From assembly GCF_001870515.1 (NCBI RefSeq), contig NZ_MDGT01000004.1:1-64000 (forward strand): a DNA stretch of 64,000 bases, written 5' to 3'. Shown here piece after piece: positions 43,020-53,635 of the stretch; position 1 is the first letter of the stretch, and each line of letters begins with the position of its first letter. Both the position numbers and the translations under genes were made by a program. Origin of the DNA: Idiomarina sp. MD25a (lineage in GTDB: Bacteria > Pseudomonadota > Gammaproteobacteria > Enterobacterales > Alteromonadaceae). A model generated the notes under the pieces. It made no database searches and was not told where the DNA came from. It saw nothing but the letters and a program-made list of their open reading frames with translations.

Positions 43020-45563
43020 TTAATTTGCCTGCGACTGAGTAATTGTTCGCTCTTCGATAACGTTGTCATCAATATCGGCATCATCAAACCAAATCGGGCG
43101 CAACTGTGGCTCCTGCGAATACAACTGAGTCTGATCGAGGTAGTGATCCGATAAGATGTTGCGGGACTGAGAGTAACTCAATAAACCCTGTGCCTGAGGG
43201 CCATCCTCTGTGAACTCCATAGTGAACATCCAACTCGAGCCATAGCTAATATGATAGCCAGCACCATTGGCCGCTAGGTTTGATCCTTCCACTTGTGGAT
43301 AAATCAAGCGCGGATAAATCGTACCATCTGAGCCTGTATTCGCGCGGAACACATTGAAACCACCCTCAATGTTATTGGCTCCCGCCCATGGCAGGCGGTT
43401 TCCACTCGGCGTTCCATCGGGCAGTGCGCGCTCAACGAATTGAACCTCGCCCAACGGGGCGTCAATCGACAAACCTACCGACTGAATACGCGCCATAGCA
43501 TTGCCTAATAGCGTCAGGGCCGCTGTTGATTTCTTCAAACCGCTGGGGGTTGTAAGCGGTTGCGAGGCATCGTAAGGTACTTGCCACTGCGGATTGCGCG
43601 ACCATTCCGAGGCAAACTCTCGGAACAACACCGCACCGACACTCTCTTTATTCATCGTGCCATCCCATTGTGCAAGAACATCACAACCCGGCTTAACACT
43701 CATAGCGCCAGCGGCCGTATTAACGGGGGTTTCACCTTGTGCCGTACACAGCGCTACAAGGTCATCGAGGATTGCTTCAGCCAAGAAACCACGGTTACTT
43801 AACAGTTTGTTGGCAATATCTTCGCGACTAAATAGCCCATCAACCGAACCACCTTCAGCCAACATCTTTTGCCCTAAGCGTGAGCGCAAAGACTGTTGGT
43901 TACCAATCGGTCCCCACAGCGGCGACACGTTTTCAATCGGGTTGTCAGGATTAGTTAGCCAAAAGCTATCGTTAGAATTTTGTACAAAGTCGTTGCGCAG
44001 CAATTGTGGCGCTTTACTGAACGGCATCTTGCCATCGGCTTTATGACTTGCTGAGGTGCCTGGCACCACAGGGAAGCCCGCAGACGAACTGATCCCTTGT
44101 AACACAGCATTACCTTGCCATTGCGCGATGGTGTCATCACTTAAGTTAGGAACAGACGAGCCGTCCGTAAAGAACACGTCACCATCTTCATCGGCAGCCA
44201 TGGCGTTGTTAAATACCGTACCGGTATAATCGACAAACGATTGACGATACTCCTCGATATTACGTGCACGGTTCATTGCTAACCAATGATCAAAAATCTC
44301 AAAGTTCGGCAGGTTGGCATCATAAATGGCGTAGGCAACGTCCTTTCCGTAAGGGTCTGTACCCCAAGTTAATGGCGAATTCGGCACCTTAATGATAGTA
44401 CCGAACTCACTGTGATAGCTGGTTTTTTCTAGTGTAATTAAACCGCTACCAGTATTCACTTGGATTTGATGCGTTTTTGTCGTCATAGGAACAGACTCAC
44501 CATCAACCATGTAATGGGTGCCTGTTTCATCTTCTGGATCCAACGCCAACTGATGAACAACGAAACGATTCGCAGTGGAGAATGTATGTGTCCACGCAAC
44601 GTGATCGTTAAACCCGATATTGACGATGCCCGGCATGCCTGATAGCGAGCCACCAACCACTTTTAACTCACCTGGAATTTCCGTTCCAAACTGCCAAAAC
44701 CGCTGATTGCCAGTATGTGGAAAGTGAGGGTTCGCCAACACCATACCGTGACCGGTTGCCGATAATTCCGACCCTATCGCCCAACCATTTGATCCCATTT
44801 CAGTTGGGTTTGGCTCTGGCATTTCAATGTGAACAGGATCCAACGTCATCACTTGCTGATTTGCAGCGACAGGTTGTGGCATATAGTTTTGATTAGGTGG
44901 CGCCGCAACAAACACAGCCCCAGTAAAGTTACTCGCCCCAGGTAGTAACGCGACCCCCTGAGCATAAGTAAGCAAATCAACTGGCGTAATCTCTTGTACA
45001 AAAGGTTGTCCAGCACACGTTGGGTCGATGTTATTTACGCCGGTTTCATTAAGGTACTGGTTATAGCCCGCGGCGTAGCCGGTGAGTAGAGCTTGTGACT
45101 CTTCGCTGAGTGTATCGAAACCTTGCTCGGCATTTTCGCGAATACCCAGCGCGAGAAACCCAAAATCGTCAATCAAGTTCTGATTGTTACTTGAGCCAAT
45201 TGGATTATGAGGGCCAAAGTACATTGAACGTTGTGAGTTAAATTTAACGATTTGGTCAGCTAAAATACAAATATTATCGTTAGCAAACGCAAAACCGACA
45301 CCAAAACCTAAACTCTCTAAGTTGTCAGCTTTGACATAAGGAACACCGTAGGTAGTCCAGCGAATATCTGCGCTGAGCTCATCATCATCGTCAAACGTAG
45401 ATAAAGGCTCTTGGTCGGGTAGTGGGCTACTATAATCGGGCTCGGGTGGTGGCTCAGGAGCTTGGTATTCAGCAACTTCATTACTAAAGTTACAACCGCC
45501 CAGTGCGACCACGCCCGCAATTAGCATAGCTCGGTAGAGCAGTGAGGTTTTATAGGTTCTCAT
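43020..45563 (-). CDS. Lipoprotein N-terminal-nucleophile acylase (penicillin/AHL acylase family)
   Basis: The 847-residue product belongs to the family that includes PvdQ, QuiP and penicillin G acylase. A lipoprotein signal peptide ends at VALGGC24 (lipobox), and a proline/acid-rich linker (33-62) follows. An alpha chain (about 65-250) is followed by the autoprocessing site at G257-S258, where SNGWAIGSELSATGHGMVLA gives the Ser258 nucleophile of the beta chain. The beta chain runs to the C-terminus with MPGIVNIGFNDHVAWTHTFS. The substrate (N-acyl-homoserine lactone, aculeacin or other amide) cannot be told from sequence. It is preceded by AAGGAA, and is monocistronic. Confidence 0.88.
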   Translation of the reverse strand: MRTYKTSLLYRAMLIAGVVALGGCNFSNEVAEYQAPEPPPEPDYSSPLPDQEPLSTFDDDDELSADIRWTTYGVPYVKADNLESLGFGVGFAFANDNICILADQIVKFNSQRSMYFGPHNPIGSSNNQNLIDDFGFLALGIRENAEQGFDTLSEESQALLTGYAAGYNQYLNETGVNNIDPTCAGQPFVQEITPVDLLTYAQGVALLPGASNFTGAVFVAAPPNQNYMPQPVAANQQVMTLDPVHIEMPEPNPTEMGSNGWAIGSELSATGHGMVLANPHFPHTGNQRFWQFGTEIPGELKVVGGSLSGMPGIVNIGFNDHVAWTHTFSTANRFVVHQLALDPEDETGTHYMVDGESVPMTTKTHQIQVNTGSGLITLEKTSYHSEFGTIIKVPNSPLTWGTDPYGKDVAYAIYDANLPNFEIFDHWLAMNRARNIEEYRQSFVDYTGTVFNNAMAADEDGDVFFTDGSSVPNLSDDTIAQWQGNAVLQGISSSAGFPVVPGTSASHKADGKMPFSKAPQLLRNDFVQNSNDSFWLTNPDNPIENVSPLWGPIGNQQSLRSRLGQKMLAEGGSVDGLFSREDIANKLLSNRGFLAEAILDDLVALCTAQGETPVNTAAGAMSVKPGCDVLAQWDGTMNKESVGAVLFREFASEWSRNPQWQVPYDASQPLTTPSGLKKSTAALTLLGNAMARIQSVGLSIDAPLGEVQFVERALPDGTPSGNRLPWAGANNIEGGFNVFRANTGSDGTIYPRLIYPQVEGSNLAANGAGYHISYGSSWMFTMEFTEDGPQAQGLLSYSQSRNILSDHYLDQTQLYSQEPQLRPIWFDDADIDDNVIEERTITQSQAN

Positions 45564-45646
45564 CGCGCTTTCCTTGTGAATTTAAGTTATTGTTATTGCC
45601 ACATTAGCGAGACTGCTTTATTCGCATGTGATTAGTCTAAATCATC

Positions 45647-45680
45647 AGCGCATATTTTAACCTCATGTAAAATATGCGCT
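45647..45680. repeat. Perfect 13-bp inverted repeat between the acylase and phzF-like genes
   Basis: AGCGCATATTTTA, an 8-nt loop, then TAAAATATGCGCT. It lies about 50 bp after the PhzF-like stop and 84 bp before the acylase start. It may be a terminator for the former or an operator for the latter. Confidence 0.6.
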
Positions 45681-45728
45681 GGATGTATACCCTCTGTTAT
45701 AACGTGTTATTTAAGCATGGTCCAACCA

Positions 45729-46514
45729 CTAAATCGTGATCGTTCCTCGCAAATATTCAACCGCCTGTCCAAAAAGCTTCACGCGATCACCATCAACCTC
45801 ACAAATAACACGCCCACCTCGAGCTGATAGCTGTTTTCCCGTCACGCAAGATTTTTGTAGACGCTTACTCCAAAGTGGCGCAAGTTGGCAGTGAGCAGAA
45901 CCTGTCACAGGATCCTCATTAACGTTTAACTTTGGAAAAAAGCACCGACTTACGAACCCGTCCCCATCAGCCGCGGTGGCGACCACACCACGAGAATCAA
46001 GCTTCTTTAATTCGTTATAGTCAGGTGATAAAGCTTGCACCTGTTCGACACTCTCCAACACTGCAATATGATCAAAGCCAAGTAGTAGCTCTTGCGGTTC
46101 GCAGCCTAGACCGCGGCTGACAAAAGGATCGGGTGCAATAGGTTGGGGTTGCGTAGCAGGAAAGTTCATCATCATTCCAGATGAGGTGTGCGTGACGATT
46201 AAAGTACCGCTACGCGTGTTAAAACGTACTTCCGAAATATCTGGACGCAAATGATTAAATACCACAAACGCGGCGGCTAACGTCGCATGGCCGCAAAGAT
46301 CAACCTCAGCTGCCGGCGTAAACCAACGTAAATCAAATTCGTCATGCGCTAACGTTGATGAGAGAAAGGCGGTTTCCGATAGGTTATTCTCTTCTGCTAT
46401 TCTCTGAAGTTTTTCATCGGGTACTGGCTGCTCTAGTAACGGCACTACCGCCGCGGGGTTACCACCAAAGACGGTTTCTGTAAAGGCATCAACTTGATAT
46501 AAAGAAAGTTGCAT
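45729..46514 (-). CDS. PhzF-like isomerase/epimerase family protein
   Basis: The 261-residue product starts MQLSLYQVDAFTETVFGGNP, the signature opening of the PhzF family (diaminopimelate-epimerase fold). GNNLSETAF-type and GHATLAAAFV motifs are present, with DLCGHATLAAAFV placing the family's substrate-binding region. Characterised members isomerise or oxidise small metabolites, but most are of unknown substrate. No phenazine genes are nearby. Confidence 0.9.
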   Translation of the reverse strand: MQLSLYQVDAFTETVFGGNPAAVVPLLEQPVPDEKLQRIAEENNLSETAFLSSTLAHDEFDLRWFTPAAEVDLCGHATLAAAFVVFNHLRPDISEVRFNTRSGTLIVTHTSSGMMMNFPATQPQPIAPDPFVSRGLGCEPQELLLGFDHIAVLESVEQVQALSPDYNELKKLDSRGVVATAADGDGFVSRCFFPKLNVNEDPVTGSAHCQLAPLWSKRLQKSCVTGKQLSARGGRVICEVDGDRVKLFGQAVEYLRGTITI

Positions 46515-46651
46515 TGAACTAATTCCTTGTGTTTTCCTCTAAATAGGTATAAACCTATCAGTGTAAGCATTATTGATTTGATAGTTGCTTAAGTGAATCC
46601 ATATTGTTTGCACAAGTTGTAAGTTAAATTAGTTGAGAGCTGAACGCTAAG

Positions 46652-46981
46652 ATGTATCGGAAATTTTTTGCTCTACTTGTTGTCACGATAACGCTACTCG
46701 CGCAACCCGCGATGGCCTCTTTAAGTGCGCACAGTGTTCAGAGTGTCTCATCCAACCATGAGTTATCGGTCTATCACGCCGAACACTGCCAAGGCATTAT
46801 TCAAACCTCTGGCGCGAACGATATCGGTTCGGAGCAGTCTGATCACTCGCCTACCATTACAAGCCAGAGCTTTACCCCCTCTGTTTCACTAGCTGATGAG
46901 CGAGTTCAGTCCATCATTCGGTATGTTGCCGAGGTGGAATTTATTCGTCCCCAACTCAGAGCACCACCTAAAACGCTTTAA
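46652..46981 (+). CDS. Small secreted protein of unknown function
   Basis: The 109-residue product has a signal peptide (about 1-22, ending PAMA), one cysteine in YHAEHCQGI with nearby histidines, and ends RPQLRAPPKTL. The size, His/Cys content, C-terminal APP and nearby TonB receptor recall small DUF2946-type proteins linked to copper, but this is weak. It is followed 45 nt later by the CBS gene on the same strand. Confidence 0.6.
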   Translation: MYRKFFALLVVTITLLAQPAMASLSAHSVQSVSSNHELSVYHAEHCQGIIQTSGANDIGSEQSDHSPTITSQSFTPSVSLADERVQSIIRYVAEVEFIRPQLRAPPKTL

Positions 46982-47026
46982 TTCCGCTGTATTTACAACT
47001 ATTTTTTTGGAATTAAGGAGTACGTT

Positions 47027-47614
47027 ATGACTGAGTTTAAATCACTTAAATCAGTATCTCATGGTGATGCCGTATCACTCTCTTCGCAAGCTCGCGATCC
47101 GTTTAATTGTGATTGGCATGCCAATGCCCTACATGTATTCGACGACTTCGAGCGTCATGATCCGTTATTATTACGGTCAAACACCAGCCTTGACCGCGCC
47201 GAACAACTAATGAATTCCGCGAAGGTTCGTTACGCTTGTGTCGTTAACAGCAACGAACAAATTGTTGGCTTGGTTGCGCTGCGCGAGTTTCATAGCCGTC
47301 ATGCGATGCAAGTTAGTCAGTCTACTCAGTTGCCCTGGGCAGACCTTACTGTCGGTGACTTGATGAGAAAGCTCGATGAATTGCCACAAGTTGAGTATAA
47401 ACAGTTGCAGAAAGCTCGTATCGGCGATACCGCTGCAACACTTAAATCAGCAGGCCGCGACTTTTTATTGGTATTCGAAGCAGGCTCGATTCGTGGCGTC
47501 GTGTCATCATTGCGGATTGCACAGGTTACCGGAGAGTCTGTGAATATCTATCACTCAGCATCGACTTTTGCCGAAATCATTTCAGCGGTGAATCATTCAC
47601 ACCTCAATGATTAA
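47027..47614 (+). CDS. CBS-domain protein
   Basis: The 195-residue product contains a CBS pair, which usually binds adenosyl ligands. The first domain lies at about 50-110 (LRSNTSLDRAEQLMNSAKVR and VVNSNEQIVGLVALREFHS), the second at about 115-175 (LTVGDLMRKL, DFLLVFEAGSIRGVVSSLRI). The N-terminal 45 residues have no recognised domain. AAGGAG lies 7 nt before the ATG. It is followed by a terminator and converges with a TonB receptor gene. Confidence 0.82.
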   Translation: MTEFKSLKSVSHGDAVSLSSQARDPFNCDWHANALHVFDDFERHDPLLLRSNTSLDRAEQLMNSAKVRYACVVNSNEQIVGLVALREFHSRHAMQVSQSTQLPWADLTVGDLMRKLDELPQVEYKQLQKARIGDTAATLKSAGRDFLLVFEAGSIRGVVSSLRIAQVTGESVNIYHSASTFAEIISAVNHSHLND

Positions 47615-47628
47615 TCATAGTCAAAAAG

Positions 47629-47657
47629 ATAAGGCGGCCTTGCCGCCTTATTTTTTC
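47629..47657. terminator. Bidirectional terminator between the CBS gene and the TonB receptor gene
   Basis: ATAAGGCGGC-CTT-GCCGCCTTAT, a 10-bp stem, followed by TTTTTT on the plus strand and preceded by a run of A. It separates the convergent stops at 47614 and 47684. Confidence 0.9.
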
Positions 47658-47683
47658 CCATCACTTATATAAGTCTGTCACAC

Positions 47684-49729
47684 TTAAAAGGTATAACTCA
47701 GTTCGAACCGCACCGTTCTGGGTTCCATGACATGATAATGTAAATCCTCTACGCCGGTTGTTGGCTCGCCTTGAAGACGCGAGGCATAGTAATAGTCGAT
47801 ATCATGATCATTACTGTCTAATAGATTGAGTACCTGAACCTGTGCTGACCAATTCTTCCATTGCTTAGCAAGCAAAAAGTTGACGACGGTCGAGCTATCC
47901 GAGCGTACGCTGTTATCCTCTGTCAGAGGACGCTCACCAATGTAGCGCACGCGTAAAGTCGAAAGCCAATTGTCACCAAAACGATGTGTTGCACCAAGTT
48001 GTAGAATATCCTCAACCGCTCCGGGGATATATTTATCAGCAAGCGCATCATCAAACTCAGCATCAGTGTAGGCGTATTCAAGATCAAAACTCAGGTTGTC
48101 ATTGACGTTATAATACGCGGCTAATTCGATACCATGGCGGAATGAGGGCCGGCTTGCTTCAGTATTACCTGCATCCCCAACGAAAAGTAGCTCACTGTCC
48201 TGCTCAAGCGCCCAAAGTGCAACTGAGCTATTAAACTGATTACTTGGCCGCCAGCGCATGCCGACCTCGTAGCCTAATGCACGAACTAATGGATCAACGG
48301 GGTCAACACGATCGCCGGAATTAGGATCAATACGCGTTACCGTGCCACGAGCATCGTTCGAGTGGAAGCCTTGACCCGCTGAAAGGTACACTTCCATATC
48401 ATCAAGTAGCAGATAATTAAGGCTGCCTTTTAATGACCACAAGGCATCAGATTCCTGTCCGTTGTTGTGCGTCAATGTCACGTCGTAAACGTTTTGTTGG
48501 AGTCGGCTCGCGACGTCAAAATCAAAGTAGTCGTAACGCAGAGACACAGTACTACGCAAACGCCCTGTCCATTGATAATCGTGCGTCACATACGAGCCAA
48601 CGCTCCATTCATCAACGCGGTCACTGCGCACTGCACCGATACGCTCGCGTGCTTCACTTTTATACAGCCCCACTTCACCGATATCGTCGTAACGCGTATC
48701 AAAACCAACCGTGAAATTATTATTAATATGCCAACTACCTGAGGCACCATAAATCATTCGATCATCGACCTGCTCAAATTGATCGCCATTGATTGGGTCA
48801 TCAAGGTAGTATGTAAAGTTAGAAAAGAGCGACAAACCGTAGTCAATGGCGTAAGCACTTAGCGCGTAGTCAGCTGTTGTATAAATAGCGTTGAGGCTGT
48901 ACCGATGTGTTTTACCGCCGAGCGTGGGATCGATCGAACCAAGTTCATTAATTAACCCCGACTGCACTGCACGAGCTGGAATTTGGTCAGCACTATTCCA
49001 CTCATTGTGGTAACCCATGGCTCCGAGTGTCAAAACACCGTCGTCTAGACGAATACTATGCCTCAGAACACCGTTAAGCTTATCAACATCTTCGTCGATA
49101 TCTGACCACGGTCCATCGTAAGTTTGATACTCAAATGCATACAAGGTTGCATTCCGGCTTCCCGAATTGACACTGTCAGCTATTAGCGCACGTTGGTAAT
49201 TATCCTCACCTAGGGTCACTGAAGCGATACCATTGCGTCGGGTCATTTGCGTACTAAAGCCCACGCTTCCTGCTCCCGAAAAATCACCGACATCACCGTA
49301 ATAAGTGCCCTTTTGATAAGTCACTTGCGCAATAATTTCGGGGATTAAAAAGTTAATATCCGTGTAACCCTGGCCATGCCCGTGGCTACGCATATTAACC
49401 GGCATGCCATCAACATAGGTAGCAAAATCAGTACCATGGTCTAAATTAAAACCACGCAAAAAGTATTGGTTGGCTTTACCACTGCCACTGTGCTGAGTCG
49501 CACTCATGCCGGGTATAAGCTCCATCAGTTCGCCTGTTCGTAGCATCGGACGAATTTCAATTTCGGGCTGCCCCAAGACCCCCTCGGAGGCCGACATCGA
49601 CTGCCCCAATAAATTGGCTTGATGCCCAGAGACTAAAATACGTTCGATACCATCGTGCGCCTGAGCACTTAGCATAGGGAGTGCGCTGACTAAAGCCCCC
49701 ACCACTCCGGAGAGTCGAAATTTGACCAC
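47684..49729 (-). CDS. TonB-dependent outer-membrane receptor
   Basis: The start is taken as the GTG at 49729 (read as MVKFRLSGVVGALVSALPML), which has GAGG 5 nt upstream and gives a clean signal peptide ending SAQA. An earlier in-frame start adds a cysteine-rich stretch without a site. The 681-residue product has a plug (about 45-165) with ANQYFLRGFNLDHGTDFATY and a histidine-bearing RSHGHGQGYTDINFL. A beta-barrel ending FELSYTF follows. The substrate is unknown; the histidine-rich plug loop could suit a metal or metal complex, which is an inference. It is divergent from katG. Confidence 0.88.
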   Translation of the reverse strand: MVKFRLSGVVGALVSALPMLSAQAHDGIERILVSGHQANLLGQSMSASEGVLGQPEIEIRPMLRTGELMELIPGMSATQHSGSGKANQYFLRGFNLDHGTDFATYVDGMPVNMRSHGHGQGYTDINFLIPEIIAQVTYQKGTYYGDVGDFSGAGSVGFSTQMTRRNGIASVTLGEDNYQRALIADSVNSGSRNATLYAFEYQTYDGPWSDIDEDVDKLNGVLRHSIRLDDGVLTLGAMGYHNEWNSADQIPARAVQSGLINELGSIDPTLGGKTHRYSLNAIYTTADYALSAYAIDYGLSLFSNFTYYLDDPINGDQFEQVDDRMIYGASGSWHINNNFTVGFDTRYDDIGEVGLYKSEARERIGAVRSDRVDEWSVGSYVTHDYQWTGRLRSTVSLRYDYFDFDVASRLQQNVYDVTLTHNNGQESDALWSLKGSLNYLLLDDMEVYLSAGQGFHSNDARGTVTRIDPNSGDRVDPVDPLVRALGYEVGMRWRPSNQFNSSVALWALEQDSELLFVGDAGNTEASRPSFRHGIELAAYYNVNDNLSFDLEYAYTDAEFDDALADKYIPGAVEDILQLGATHRFGDNWLSTLRVRYIGERPLTEDNSVRSDSSTVVNFLLAKQWKNWSAQVQVLNLLDSNDHDIDYYYASRLQGEPTTGVEDLHYHVMEPRTVRFELSYTF

Positions 49730-49939
49730 TAGAACCTCATAACAAATTAAATAGTTTAAATAGCATACTAAATATTGAACGGGAATACACACGCGCTGAG
49801 AGAAACCGACTTGATCACGCGTCTAAAGAATAAATGTGCTAATTAAACGATTATCTTAATCGCTTTTTAGAATATATAACAGCAAGATAAATTCATAAAA
49901 CTAGTCTATATTACTTCCCGATGAACCATTATTAATTAA

Positions 49940-52219
<2,280 letters not shown>

Positions 52220-52221
52220 GC

Positions 52222-52575
52222 CTATTTAAACTCTTCTAACTCTAATACCGATCGGTCGTTAGGATTGAGCTCTATAAATTTAATACGATGCTCATCACGA
52301 TCGGTCGGTACTTCTTTTAACTGGTAGTTATCCTCATCGCAACTAAACCACATGCAAAATGAAAATGCTTCGACACCTGCAGAGACTGCTTCACCACTGA
52401 AGTCGGAACTGCGTGGATTGGCCATCAGGTTATCTTCATATTGCTGACGTTCAATTGTTTGGGACAAGCCCGTTAAAACGGCTGCTTTGAAATAATCGGG
52501 TGAATCGGATGTCGTTGAGCATCCGCTGCAAAGCAGTATGACAAAACCCGCAGCTAACACTTTTACATGTGGCAT
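52222..52575 (-). CDS. Small lipoprotein of unknown function
   Basis: The 117-residue product has a lipoprotein signal peptide with lipobox LLCSGC (cysteine about 19). The mature part has two further cysteines (SFCMWFSCDEDN), which might form a disulphide, and an acidic C-terminus. It converges with katG with only 2 nt between stops. No named family was recognised. Confidence 0.7.
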   Translation of the reverse strand: MPHVKVLAAGFVILLCSGCSTTSDSPDYFKAAVLTGLSQTIERQQYEDNLMANPRSSDFSGEAVSAGVEAFSFCMWFSCDEDNYQLKEVPTDRDEHRIKFIELNPNDRSVLELEEFK

Positions 52576-52699
52576 AACTAACTCTCAATTAAGTAATATG
52601 ATTAAGAGTATAGCAACAGATTAATTTTTCAACACTAGAAAATACAAGCAAGACTGGAATATTTAATTAAGAAAGTCTAAATACCGCTACGGTTTGCGC

Positions 52700-52813
52700 A
52701 TGCCTGTTTTAATTCATAACTTCAAAGATGATGGTTGGCGGCGAGTGTTCTTAAGTGAGAAATGTGTCGATCCAAAAGAATTGCCTGAAGAAGTTCCAGG
52801 ATTAGATCCGTAA
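52700..52813 (+). CDS. Candidate small protein of 37 residues
   Basis: The ATG at 52700 opens a 37-residue frame, MPVLIHNFKDDGWRRVFLSE followed by KCVDPKELPEEVPGLDP. The composition looks protein-like (mixed hydrophobic, charged and proline/acid tail). The frame stays open upstream as far as a TAA at 52664, so a longer product starting elsewhere is possible, beginning with a basic segment KSKYRYGLR. The ribosome-binding site is weak. No named family was recognised, and it may be a gene remnant. Confidence 0.3.
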   Translation: MPVLIHNFKDDGWRRVFLSEKCVDPKELPEEVPGLDP

Positions 52814-52854
52814 TAGCTATTGATGGATTCGATGAACTAACATAAACAGAAGCT

Positions 52855-52941
52855 TGGTGCCGAGGGGGGGACTTGAACCCCCACGCTGTTACCAGCGGTG
52901 GATTTTGAATCCACTGCGTCTACCAATTCCGCCACCTCGGC
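52855..52941 (-). tRNA. tRNA-Leu (CAA)
   Basis: The reverse complement starts GCCGAGGTGGCGGAATTGGT and ends CCCTCGGCACCA with an encoded CCA. The anticodon stem GTGGA/TCCAC holds the loop TTCAAAA, giving anticodon CAA (reads UUG). A long variable arm marks it as class II leucine tRNA. It is 87 nt including CCA. Confidence 0.95.
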
Positions 52942-53125
52942 ATAAGATAGGTTGTCTTGGTCGACGGGTGGGATTATACCCATGACATTGTTCTAATCAA
53001 GCAAATATTGCAGAATTTTTTCCGATTTGCGCTCGTTTGCTCATTCCTTAACCGAACCGCCCTACTGCGCCCGCGTTCGGGTCATGGTAAACTGGCGCGC
53101 TCATCAGGTAGTTACGGATAAAATT

Positions 53126-53635
53126 ATGCCTACAGAAGCTCAAAAGTTGCATGCTAGTTTTCCATCAGCAAATTTTTTACGTCGTTTGGCGGCTTGGATT
53201 TATGACTTTTTAGTCGCTTGTGCAATGATCATGCTCGCCACAGGGTTGGCATTGGGAGCGGCCGCAATAGCTACCAGCCTCGGTTGGGTCGTCTTACCAG
53301 AAGGAATGGATCACGCGGAATTTATCGACCAGGGTCCTTGGCTCAGTCTATTTTTATTAGCAGTGCTGGCGCTATTCTTCGGTTATTTCTGGAAAACTTC
53401 CGGTCAGACGGTGGGTATGCGCGCTTGGCGTTTAAAGCTGCAGCAACGTGATGGCTCTCGCTTGACTCACAAGCAAGTCGCCCTGCGATTATTAACCTGT
53501 TGTTTTGGCTTAGGTCATTTGTGGGTGTTAGTTGACTTCAAAAACCGCCGAGCCTGGCAGGACTATGCAGCGAAAACAGAGCTGGTTACACTCTCGAAAG
53601 AAGCGAACCAACTCTTTTACTGGAAAGAACTTTAG
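53126..53635 (+). CDS. RDD family membrane protein
   Basis: I place the start at the ATG at 53126 (MPTEAQKLHASFPSANFLRR); an in-frame start 99 nt upstream would add a low-quality N-terminus. The 169-residue product has the RDD signature RRLAAWIYDFLVACAMIMLA and a second segment with SGQTVGMRAWRLKLQQRDGS, and about four membrane segments. RDD proteins are inner-membrane proteins of poorly defined function, sometimes linked to transport. It converges with lptG. Confidence 0.85.
   Translation: MPTEAQKLHASFPSANFLRRLAAWIYDFLVACAMIMLATGLALGAAAIATSLGWVVLPEGMDHAEFIDQGPWLSLFLLAVLALFFGYFWKTSGQTVGMRAWRLKLQQRDGSRLTHKQVALRLLTCCFGLGHLWVLVDFKNRRAWQDYAAKTELVTLSKEANQLFYWKEL

Noticed and set aside
48433-48742. 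Plus-strand frames within the second TonB receptor gene
   Set aside because: They are antisense to a long conserved gene and have no ribosome-binding site.
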